NCBI GenBank assembly: GCA_022376515.1
Contig: WTXI01000012.1
Coordinates: 620,001-684,000, forward strand
Length of the DNA: 64,000 bases
Reading direction: 5' to 3'
Source: Lactifluus volemus
Taxonomy: Eukaryota > Basidiomycota > Agaricomycetes > Russulales > Russulaceae
Part shown: piece by piece, positions 36,606 to 45,854 of the stretch
Layout of the letters: the number at the start of each line of letters is the position of its first letter
Position numbering within the stretch: position 1 is the stretch's first letter
Translations under genes and position numbers: made by a program
The notes under the pieces: generated by a model
Told to the model about the DNA's origin: nothing
The model's database searches: none
Seen by the model: the letters and a program-made list of their open reading frames with translations, nothing else

Positions 36606-39600
36606 TTAAGATAAATTATTAACACGTACTGTAGCCCAATCCGATCCGTGCGCGAAGTTTGAGAGATCAAGCCGTGTTTCATGTTCGCCTGCAATCCAGA
36701 TAGTGCTAGGTCTATGAAGACACCGTCTGTGGAGATCAGGAATCCATAAAAAAAGATCATTCTCTCCCCCTGGGCCACATATCCACCCGTCACTATTGAT
36801 GAGGGATTGGTCCGTAAAATAGGGTCCATTCCGTAACGCAACAGGTCTGACTGATTCGATGTGTCCAGTAAATGGGCGACGGCGTGTCGTTTTGACCTGT
36901 CCTGTTGCCGCATCCCACATGCAAATTGTATGATCGGATGAAGCCGACACAATACGCTGCCCGTCCGAGTCCGGAGAAAATGCCACAGAATTGACCTCAT
37001 CGGTGTGTCCAGTAAATGGGCCCACTACAACCTGTCCTGTTGTCGCATCCCACACGCGAATTGTGCAATCGGACGAGGCAGATGCAATATGCTGCCCATC
37101 CCGTGAGAATGCAACAGATCTAACAGATTTGGTGTGCCCAATAAACGGGCCCACTATGACCTGTCCTGTTGTTGCATCCCACACACGGATCGTGCAATCA
37201 GATGAGGCAGATGCGATATGCTGGCCATCCGGCGAGAATGAAACAGATCTGACCAATCCGGTGTGTCCAGTAAACGGGCCCGCTATGACCTGACCTGTTA
37301 TTGCATCCCACACGCGAATTGTGTGATCACTCGAGGCCGATGCGATACGCTTCCCATCCGGCGAGAATGAAACGGATCTGACCCATTCGGTGTGTCCAGT
37401 AAATGGACCCACTACAACCTGTCCTGTTGAAGCATCCCACACGCAAATCGTGCGGTCCAACGAGGCCGATGCAATGTACTTCCCATCTGGCGAGAATGCA
37501 ACCGAACTGACCAATTCGGCGTGTCCAGTAAACGGGCCCGCTATGACTTGTCCTGTTCCCGCATCCCACACACGAATTGTCCGATCGTCTGAGGCTGATG
37601 CAATACGCTGACCGTCCGGCGAGAATGTTACTGAATTGACAGATTTGGTGTGTCCAGTAAACGGGCCTGCTACAACCTGTCCAGTTGCAGCATCCCACAC
37701 CCGAATCGTGCAATCTCTCGAGGCCGATGCGATGCGCTGACTGTCTGGCGAGAATGAAACAGAACTGACCCATTTTGTGTGTCCAGTAAATGGGCCCGCT
37801 ACGACCTGTCCTGGCCCCGCATCCCATATGCGAATCGTTTGATCTCTTGAGGCCGATGCAATACGCCGACTGTCCGGCGAGAATGCAACTGAATTGACCC
37901 AAGAGTTGTGTTCGGTAAATGGGCCCGCTACGATCTGTCCTGTTCCCGTATCCCATACACGAACGGTTCGATCGTCCGAGGCTGATGCGATACGCCGACT
38001 GTCCGGTGAGAATGCAACAGCATTGACCCAGTCAGTGTGTCCGGTAAATGGGCCCACTATGGCCTGACCTGTTCCTGCATCCCACACACGAACCATGCGA
38101 TCTCTCGAGGCCGATCCAATATGCTTCCCATCTGGCGAGAATGCGACAGAATTGACCCAACCAGTGTGTCCAGTAAACGGGCCCACTACGACTTGTCCTG
38201 TTCCCGCATCCCACACGCGAATTGTGTGATCGGACGCGGCCGATGCGATACGCTTCCCGTCCGGTGAGTACGCAACAGAATAGACAAAGGAGGTGTGTCC
38301 AGTAAACGGGTCTGCTATGACCTGACCCGTTGTTGCATCCCACATGCGAATCGTGCGATCGGATGAGGCCGATGCGATATGCTTCCCGTCCGGCGAGAAT
38401 GCAACAGAATTGACCGAATATCTGTGTCCAGTAAACGGGACTGCAATGACCTGTCCTGTTCCCGCATCCCATACGCAAATTGTGCAATCTCTCGAGGCCG
38501 ATGCGATATGCTTCCCATCCGGCGAGAATGCAACAAAATTGACCCCATCGATGTGTCCAGTAAACGGGCCCGCTACAGCCTGTCCTGTTGTTGCATCCCA
38601 CACGCGAATTGTGCAATCGGATGAGGCCGATGTGATACGTTTCCCGTCCGGAGAGAAGGCCACAGAAGTGACCCAGTCGTCGTGTGCGTGAATCGTCATT
38701 TCCAGTGCTGGCCAATGAGATAACTGCCCGCGCTCAAAGGTCAATGTGCGAGCAAATTGGTGAAAGTATTGATTGAAGACACGGGAAGATCTTGGGGCGA
38801 ATGGGAGCGCAGAGACATAGATATGCGGGGCGCTCCTTGCCACTGGCATTCCGAAGTACCGCACAAACGTGGATGCGTCATTCACCAATCCCAATAAGTC
38901 AATCACCCTCGCTTGTGAACCCTATTCAATTTTGTGCAAACGTCACTACACGTCGTAATAAATTATGAGATAGACCTACCTCCTGCTGCAACCATCTTAA
39001 TAAATATGACAATGTTGGTAGAGCAGCGCCCACACGATTCTTCATGCTAAGAACTTCCAGCCAAAAAAGGAACTTCTCCTCGAACAGGGATCGAAGTTTC
39101 GTGAACAAATCGTGCTCGAAAGCAAGGCCCTCTAAATGCTGGCCCCAGAAAACACAGGCATACGATAGAGCAGGGGGAATGTTTTTGGAAATTCGAGATT
39201 CAACGTCGAGAATGTCGCTGTTGGCGAGATATGACGACTCCAGTTCGCAAATGTTGAATTTAAGCATATCGAGCATTAAGCCAAGGCAAGAATGTGCCAA
39301 CTGATGGTGGGCATTGTCGAGGTCGACATAAAACACACCACTCTCCTTATTCATCAGGAAGTCGTAGAAAGAGGTATGGAGAGGGGCGATCGGCTGCGTT
39401 CGATCGGATGAAGTCACGTTGCTCAGTAGCGAGCCGAGGTAAGAGAGAACTCGAAGAACAAGACCGGAATCGTCGGTTTTGGATGCGTATTGTCGCAGAG
39501 CGATCAGGGAATCGATAGAGAAGGGTTGGACCGCAGCAAGAAGCTGTCCCATTACGGACCTAAATACGCCCTGTGCTTCAGGTGATCTGAAGTACTCTTT

Positions 39601-41239
39601 GAGGATTTCTTCGTATAAGTTGTCCAACAGTCCTTGCCCGGCCTGACCTCGAGCGTGTCCCAACAAGCGTTCTACACACTGTATCTCACTAAGGCCAAGA
39701 CTGGCAGAGCCATTTATGAACCTAGATGCAACGGCTGCCCATTGAAAGACGCACTCCGCCGCCTTTGTCAGTTTGTCACCATGGTCTTCGAATACGGCGG
39801 AAGGCAGCTCGCTTCGAAGGTACACGCCAATATCTTGCTCCGTCTTGGCTAGTTTGGCGTCGTTTATGGAGAGGGTGTGGACGGAGAATGCGTTAGCGAA
39901 TGCAGGTTCGATGCCATTCTCGGGTCTCGAGGTTATGAGGATACGGAAGTTTGAGGGCAATTCGGAGAGGCGCTGAGCAAGGAATGTGTGCAGCCCTTTG
40001 TTGTTGATCGAATCTCCACTCTCGTCCAGCGCATCAACGACGATGAGGATTGGGTCGTCAAACTTCAGGTTCTTGAGTGGTTCAAGGATAAGGCATTCGA
40101 AAAGTGTAGTGTAGTCTTGGGTGTTACGAAGAGATGAATCTTCCTTAATGACCTTCCCAAGGGCGAGCTTTAATGCAGGATTGTGGTCGGAGAGATCGCA
40201 AGCGAGTGTCGTGAAGAGCTGGTACGCCTTGCCTTTGGACCCTTCCCCCCGCCGAAAAGCAAAATAAGAACCAAGATGCGTCTTCTTGAACCTACGTGCG
40301 ACCTCGTGTGCAATCGAAGACTTTCCGGTGCCAGCCTGGCCGAGGATGACGAGGGTATGTTCAGATCTGGGTTTCTCAACCCAGTTGAAGATGTAGTCGA
40401 GGAAATCTTGGCGTGTGCCCGAAAGACAGCGCTTCTCGTCGCCGAATGGCCAGCCTCCCGCGTAAGGCAATCCTCTGATGATTGCACCACATTCTGTGTG
40501 CCCCTTATCAGAACGACGATCCGACTATCTTGTGACTTACTCACCTTCTAGTTCTTGGTTTGATAAGCCCAATGCATTGCGCGGTTGAGTGAGTTGTGGC
40601 AAGAGAAGAAAAAAATTCAGGTTGGCCTGCAGAAATGTTTTGAATGAACGATAGAGACGGAGGTACTTCCGACAGACCTGGTATACTTGAAGAACGATCG
40701 ACAATTTTCCATCATATTGCTTGACCTTCTTCAGCAGACTGCTACGAAGAAGGACCATCTTGATTCCTTTCACGTTAGCACATTCTTTCAGCGCAGCTTT
40801 AATCCCGTGCAAGTCGCTTGACTTGGATTAGACCATGATAGACTCAGGAAGGAGAAAAAACACCTCTGAAAGGATCCAAAGATAGCGAGCAGGTCGGATG
40901 GCAGCTCTTCTACCTTCAAACCATTGTTTCGGCACATATTACCGACATTAACAATGACACTGCCAACTTTGGCCAGTTTCTCCATCACCGCTTTCCACTC
41001 TTCTTTGCACTGCTTGACCTCCTTACATGCTATCATCAACACGAAAGATGATTGAGGTCGGACAGGGCGCTCACATCCCACATTTTGAGAGCCTGGAGAA
41101 TGAGGCTCGCGGCTGGAGAGATAAAGGGTATATCTTTAGCCAAGGAACTGAGCTCCTTTAAGGCCGAAAGTGTTGGCTCTATCGCGGTAACCATAAGGTT
41201 AGTTCCTCCGGCAATCGGCTCTGATGGGACAGGATTCAT
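36606..41239 (-). CDS. NLR-type NACHT/WD40 protein with MLKL-like helical N-terminus, 1457 aa
   Basis: Exons: 41239-41075, 41021-40864, 40816-40678, 40626-40545, 40493-38980, 38921-36606; 4374 nt with full phase agreement and no break. The N-terminus (about 180 residues) is a helical bundle: LSALKELSSLAKDIPFISPA, CKEEWKAVMEKLAKVGSVIV, LPSDLLAIFGSFQ, KMVLLRSSLLKKVKQYDGKL. It resembles the MLKL-N/HeLo-like domains that act as cell-death effectors in fungal NLRs. NACHT follows with Walker A GQAGTGKSS (about 40315-40341) and Walker B ILIVVDALDES. Fourteen WD40 repeats and a WAT-type tail (LSNFAHGSDWATVRVNN) close the protein. NACHT is about two-thirds identical by eye to the paralogue at 5655-11045. 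The 51-bp intron 40627-40677 has no stop and could be retained. A role in heterokaryon or non-self recognition is family knowledge, not shown here. Confidence 0.9.
36850..38700 (-). repeat. 14-unit, 129-bp tandem coding repeat (WD40)
   Basis: Units encode HTxxVxSVAFSPDGxxIASA followed by SxDxTIRVWDAxTGQVxxGP. They differ mainly at the residues right after the HT/HI start and at the position before D-x-T. One unit (14th) has inserted residues (SPDSDGQRIV and TTRRR). Confidence 0.92.
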
Positions 41240-42134
41240 GTGATCAGCAGCTGGACAACGAACTCGTGAGCTATGGAAATAGACATGTTAAAATAGTACA
41301 TACAGACAGGGAGATCATCGCTGGAGTCGAAATTACGGGACGTTGGAACCTGATTCCTCCTAATGGGCAACATATTTCGACTTATTTTCGAAGATGATGG
41401 TGAGACGAGTGAACGAGTGGGAACGTGGCGCCTGGCATTTACTAGTATTTGCACAGCCTTCGCCCTCACACCACCGGCTTCTGAACACCCTCTCAGGCTG
41501 TCTCCGTCTTAACAACAACTGCAAGAGATCAACATGTGAAACACTACATGAGTATTGCAGATGTCGTCATCGAACAAGCTCAGACTTCTCCCCAGCTATA
41601 TGGCCCGATTAGCAGCCGTTCACTTGATCCCTGAGCGCTGAGCGTCCGGTGTTGTGCTGGTCACATGACCTCTCGCGAGTGGCGGCCAGCGCCCTTATCA
41701 ACAAATCTCCCCAACTTTTCACGAAAATATCTTGACGGCCGAGACATGTCGGAAAGGGAGGAGATAGGCGTCCAGTCTCTACTCTATTGCATTGTAAGAA
41801 ATCGGCACGTCTTGAGGATCGGCTGAGTCGGCTGACATTCGTTTCAACGGCATCTGAGACTGCATGAACGTTCACCTCGTTCTGTTCGCACAGGGTTTTC
41901 AGTACTCCCTCAAACGAACGAATTCCCGCGTCCCGATCGCGCCTGGCAGTAGGCACGTGACTCATACGGCCAATCCGTCATAATCACCAATAAAAATGTC
42001 AAAAATGTAGAACATCATATATATAGTGGTATCAAGTATGATTGATTTTTGAAGAATCGGGGAATGTGGTGCAGTGAGATAAATATCGAGGCTATCAGTC
42101 CATTGTCGCAACTCCAGGCCTCTGCTAGGAAAAT
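41240..42134. other. 5' flank of the NLR gene, no further gene supported
   Basis: A minus-strand frame (41609-41965) has a protein-like composition but no recognisable motif, start context or splice link to the NLR gene. Confidence 0.3.
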
Positions 42135-43721
42135 GATAGTACTAAAAAAACATCACAGGGGCACCGCATGCGTTGGACCTGATCGAGCCAGTTCTCATCG
42201 CTAATAATAGAGGCACGCACGGCGTACTTTATATCGAGGTCTCCGAGGTACTTTTCGTTATTAGGTGCAGCCTCGCGAAGCACGGAACCCTCATTTGCGC
42301 GCTGTAGAGAACCACGCTGGGTAGCCACGAATGGCGGCGCACTTGTACAGGTCAAGCAACGCCTGGGGAACTTGGCTCGCCTTGAGGCGGAGTACGCGCA
42401 GGCGTGACCGAGCACGATCACTGCGGGTTCAGACTCAAGGAGAAGTTCATATTGAGCTGCCTCGTAACGGTGGCCCCCGGGCAGGCGGTGGATGACCCGG
42501 CGGGACTCTTCGAGAAGCCCGTGCGCATGTTTGGCAAGGAGTGACTCCTTGGCATCCGGTGGTGACGCGCAAGGAAGTTGGTTCATGCGTGCATTCCATC
42601 GCCTTACGAAGAACCGTGGCCTTGACCAGCACGGCCATGCCGTGCTTTATGGGATGGGCTACATCAGGATTGACAAGATTGGCGCGACCTCACGGTACCA
42701 CGCTTCGAGGACACGCGCAGAGGCGACAGAATGCAGGACGAGTCACTGCTGAATGGGGAAAGTGAAGAGGGAAATTTCCTTGCCGTGAGGTGCAACCTTG
42801 CGGCGGAGTGAATAGGTACCGCCGATGTATGCTGTGTGCTTGAGGCCAGAGACGCAGGGTCCAGCAACAACGAAGGAACCGATCGGGATGCGCCACTGGC
42901 AGATCATGTCCCACCGAGCAGAATTGAGGTCCTTTGGTGCTTCAAAAGAGTCCCAAAAAGAGCGGAAGCTGGCAACTTGACCTTGTAAAAGCGCGTCATC
43001 GAGAAGTCGAGAGGAGAAGCGCCACTACGAAGGGGTAGGCGGATGGACATGACGCCTGGGAATAGTTCACGGGCGTTGCAAATGGGGACGAAGGGGCGCC
43101 TGCCCCTATCCTCGCCCTTGATGATTAGTGTGCCATGACAACGCCGGCCTTGTTGACGCCAAAAGTTGGGCTGGAGGCGGACATAATCCTAATATGAAAG
43201 AGTCAATAAACATCAACGGAGACTGGTATCTAAGGCCTCAACCTACTTGGTAGCCTCCTCACGTGTGGTGTGGAGGACGTAGCTGCCGTCTTCCTGTCGG
43301 TGAGCAGTTGTCTCAATGTTAAGCGGGTCGAGACCGTGACTACGCTCGGAAAGAAGATGAATGCCCGATGGTGTCGCCTTTGAGCAGCGAATTGACGAGC
43401 GGAACGAGGTCCGGACTGGTCGACAGGTAGCGTGCGAGAGAGCCAAATTGACATGCGCGGTGAGAATGGTGGAAAGTCTACATTCGAGCACAATATTGGG
43501 TCAAGAACTAACGACCAGAACTTCGGTGATATCTTCAGCCGTCAAATCTACCTCTAATTAACGAGCGTGCATGAAAGGAAAGTGGTGAGAGCCATACTAT
43601 AAGTGCGTAAGATGAGAATCGCACGCTGGTAGGCCAACACGATACACTCCTCGAAAGGCAGTGTGCTAACATCAGTGGTGAAAAATGGGTGGGAGGCAAT
43701 TTGTTCTAAGAGAGAGGACAT
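42135..43721 (-). pseudogene. Acyl-CoA oxidase/dehydrogenase-like pseudogene
   Basis: The minus strand carries the gene in order. It opens with MSSLLEQIASHPFFTTDVST (ATG at 43721) and LALSHATCRPV. The flavin/substrate region follows: GIHLLSERSHGLDPLNIETT, then GSYVLHTTREEATK. Further on are SASSPTFGVNKAGVVMA, LIIKGEDRGRRPFVPICNAR, LFPGVMSIRLPLRSGASPLD, WRIPIGSFVVAGPCV, and a helical C-terminal part ending VRASIISDENW. This matches fungal acyl-CoA oxidase-like enzymes of peroxisomal beta-oxidation. Breaks: a lost base after VVMA (about 43125-43131), an extra G in TIG-IHLL (43364-43366), a lost base after RPV, and further shifts around 42900 and 42600-42700. Intron relics persist, so it is a DNA-level duplicate or a recently dead gene. 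Confidence 0.82.
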
Positions 43722-43879
43722 GAGCGAGGCGGTGATATTGAGTGCAACGAATCAATAAGCTGCACTGCGACGCACTTCCTATGTATCTTTCCTGCTCTAT
43801 ACACCAATCTGAAGTTTTGGCCATCATGGCACAAGAAAGCAAAATAAGTTTAGTAGATTGATGAAATTTAAATATTGAT

Positions 43880-44648
43880 TTATTATTATTGTATTTTTCA
43901 GATAAGTTGGCACAGCGCCCAAAATAAAAAATAAATTTAAAAAAATAAAAAATTGGAATGTGTATATCTCACTGAAATGTCAACGTATGAAGGTCGGAGG
44001 GGTATCAAAATGATCGGAAAATATGATAGAATAGTTCTATTATGGTCCGAGGGAGGAGAAATTAGATCTAAGAAAATCCAAATTTCGGAGGAGGAGATCA
44101 TATCACAACCTCCTCTATGGGCTCTACCCCTTCTAATTTGACAATGACAGCTCAAATAAGTCATAATGATATCCCTTAACCATAACTGAAGGTACCGATA
44201 GGGCCACATGAAGTTGGGCAATCAAATTGATGCCGAACTTCAATGTCTACTATCTTGGGTAATCTAAGCGCTGAACACGTGACCTCAAAATTGATCGCCC
44301 AACAGCCCCAACTTCACATGGCCCTATCGGTACCTTCGGTTATGGTTAAGAGATATCATTATGACTTATTTGAGCTGTCATTGTCAAATTAGAAGGGGTA
44401 GAGCCCATAGAGGAGGTTGTGATATGATCTCCTCCTCCGAAATTTGGATTTTCTTAGATCTAATTTCTCCTCCCTCGGACCATAATAGAACTATTCTATC
44501 ATATTTTCCGATCATTTTGATACCCCTCCGACCTTCATACGTTGACATTTCGGCGAGATATACACATTCCGAATTTTTAGTTTTTCAAAATTTATTTTCT
44601 ATTTTGGGCGCTGTGCCAACTTATCTGAAAAATACAATAATAATAATC
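43880..44648. mobile_element. 769-bp fold-back (long inverted repeat) element
   Basis: The left arm (43880 to about 44225) and right arm (about 44280-44648) are inverted copies of ~350 bp with only scattered differences. Each outer end reads TTATTATTGTATTTTTCAGA, followed by TAAGTTGGCACAGCGCCC. A spacer of about 55 bp separates the arms. Open frames in either arm (for example minus 43937-44221) are mirror images of each other and not genes. No transposase is present, so it is a non-autonomous element or a hairpin RNA source. A target duplication could not be fixed because the ends are ATT repeats. Confidence 0.9.
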
Positions 44649-45047
44649 TGGGCTAATAAAATTTGATAGCGTCGATCACTAAAAGTTTCCACAACCCCAT
44701 TGGAACCGACATCCCTGTGCTACTCTTTCGGAGGTCGGAAAAACGGGAGGTCGGCTAAACAGTAGGGTAAGGGAGTAGGAACTCAATGGGAAGTTATTTC
44801 GGGGCACGCGACTACTAGGGGGACCTCGTGCGTGGCCCAGCGTCGAGCCAAAGTTGGGAGTAGATATTTTGGTTCTCTGACTAGTGTTACTACGTACCTT
44901 GCTACGTACTCGTATTCTCACCATCTCTGCAAAAATTCCGGGGTTGGGGCCTACTGTGGATACAATGACGTCAGAGCGGGCAGCCACATGGTGCAGCCCT
45001 GGGCAGTACCCACCTTCGTCATATGACTCCAGTGGGGATTGTGAGGA
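44649..45047. other. Flank of fold-back element; upstream region of the small membrane protein
   Basis: No coding signal. Confidence 0.4.
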
Positions 45048-45053
45048 TATAAA
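45048..45053 (+). promoter_or_regulatory. TATA box
   Basis: TATAAA lies 121 bp before the ATG of the 74-aa membrane protein, with a plausible short leader. Confidence 0.5.
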
Positions 45054-45168
45054 GGCCGTCTAGTGAACAAAAGAAGTACATTTGCTTACTATCTCCTACG
45101 TCAACGCTCTATCCTACATTCTCGTTTGTCAGCTTTTCGACAAAGTAGGCTCTTCAATACTATCTGAA

Positions 45169-45520
45169 ATGGTGGGTAGCCTTGGAAGAAACCGCTTCTT
45201 ATCTGTTGTCAGGCATACTTACCTGGACCTATTTACCGTAGGGATCCGTTGTCTCCGCTATCGGTTCAGGCCTCAATGCCATCATCTCTGGAATCGCCGG
45301 TCTCTTGGAAGCCATCGTTTATGCAATCGTTACGGTGCGTAGATCTCATTTTTTTATGGACAAGGCTCTCATTAAAATCGGGTACCCACAGGTAATTGCA
45401 ACGATTTTCGATGTGATCCTTGATATCCTCTGTTGTCGCTGCTGCGGTAGACGCCGCACACGCATGCGCACCGGCCGCAGAAGCTATTCTCGTAGGAGAC
45501 TCGGAAGGTCCACATACTGA
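45169..45520 (+). CDS. Small membrane protein with CC-rich, Arg-rich C-terminus, 74 aa
   Basis: Exons: 45169-45171 (the ATG alone), 45242-45334, 45392-45520; 225 nt, GT-AG introns. The protein reads MGSVVSAIGSGLNAIISGIA, then GLLEAIVYAIVTVIATIFDV and ILDILCCRCCGRRRTR, followed by an Arg/Ser tail. It is a glycine/alanine-rich hydrophobic hairpin followed by a Cys cluster (likely palmitoylated) and a basic tail. Very similar short proteins, often in multiple copies, occur widely in Agaricomycetes; their function is unknown. Gly2 after the initiator could be myristoylated (MGSVVSA). The exon structure was chosen because it alone gives the family's MGSVVSAI start. Confidence 0.8.
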
Positions 45521-45854
45521 TGTGGCCGCACTATTTTCGTGACGCTTTATACGTTCCTAGTTTTGATCGTATCGACTTCTTTTTGTATTTTTCCATGAAT
45601 ATATCCCATCTACGCGTTTATACATGTCGTGTGAGATCGAGACAAGATTAGATAAGTGTGAGTTCTCGGAAAAGGAACTACTTTACGGGCGGGTGTACTT
45701 TGATCCCTCTACTTGGGTTTTCATCTCTGCACCTTTCAACGTCTACGAGCCCAGCACTGGTGAGCCTTCACACTCTGCTCAACATATAGGGTGCTTGACG
45801 AGACATTTCCCCTGATCAGTATTTTCCCACGTCAAGAGCGCTTATCTTGCCCAC
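45521..45854. other. Promoter region of the amine oxidase gene
   Basis: A short frame at 45624-45815 (MSCEIETRLDKCEF...) is not connected to the amine oxidase by any good splice and is probably not coding. Confidence 0.4.

Noticed and set aside
43937..44666. Two similar 94-101-aa frames in the fold-back element
   Set aside because: They are mirror copies in the two arms of the inverted repeat, with no protein features.
45624..45815. 63-aa frame upstream of the amine oxidase
   Set aside because: It cannot be spliced in phase to the first amine oxidase exon, and has no recognisable motif.
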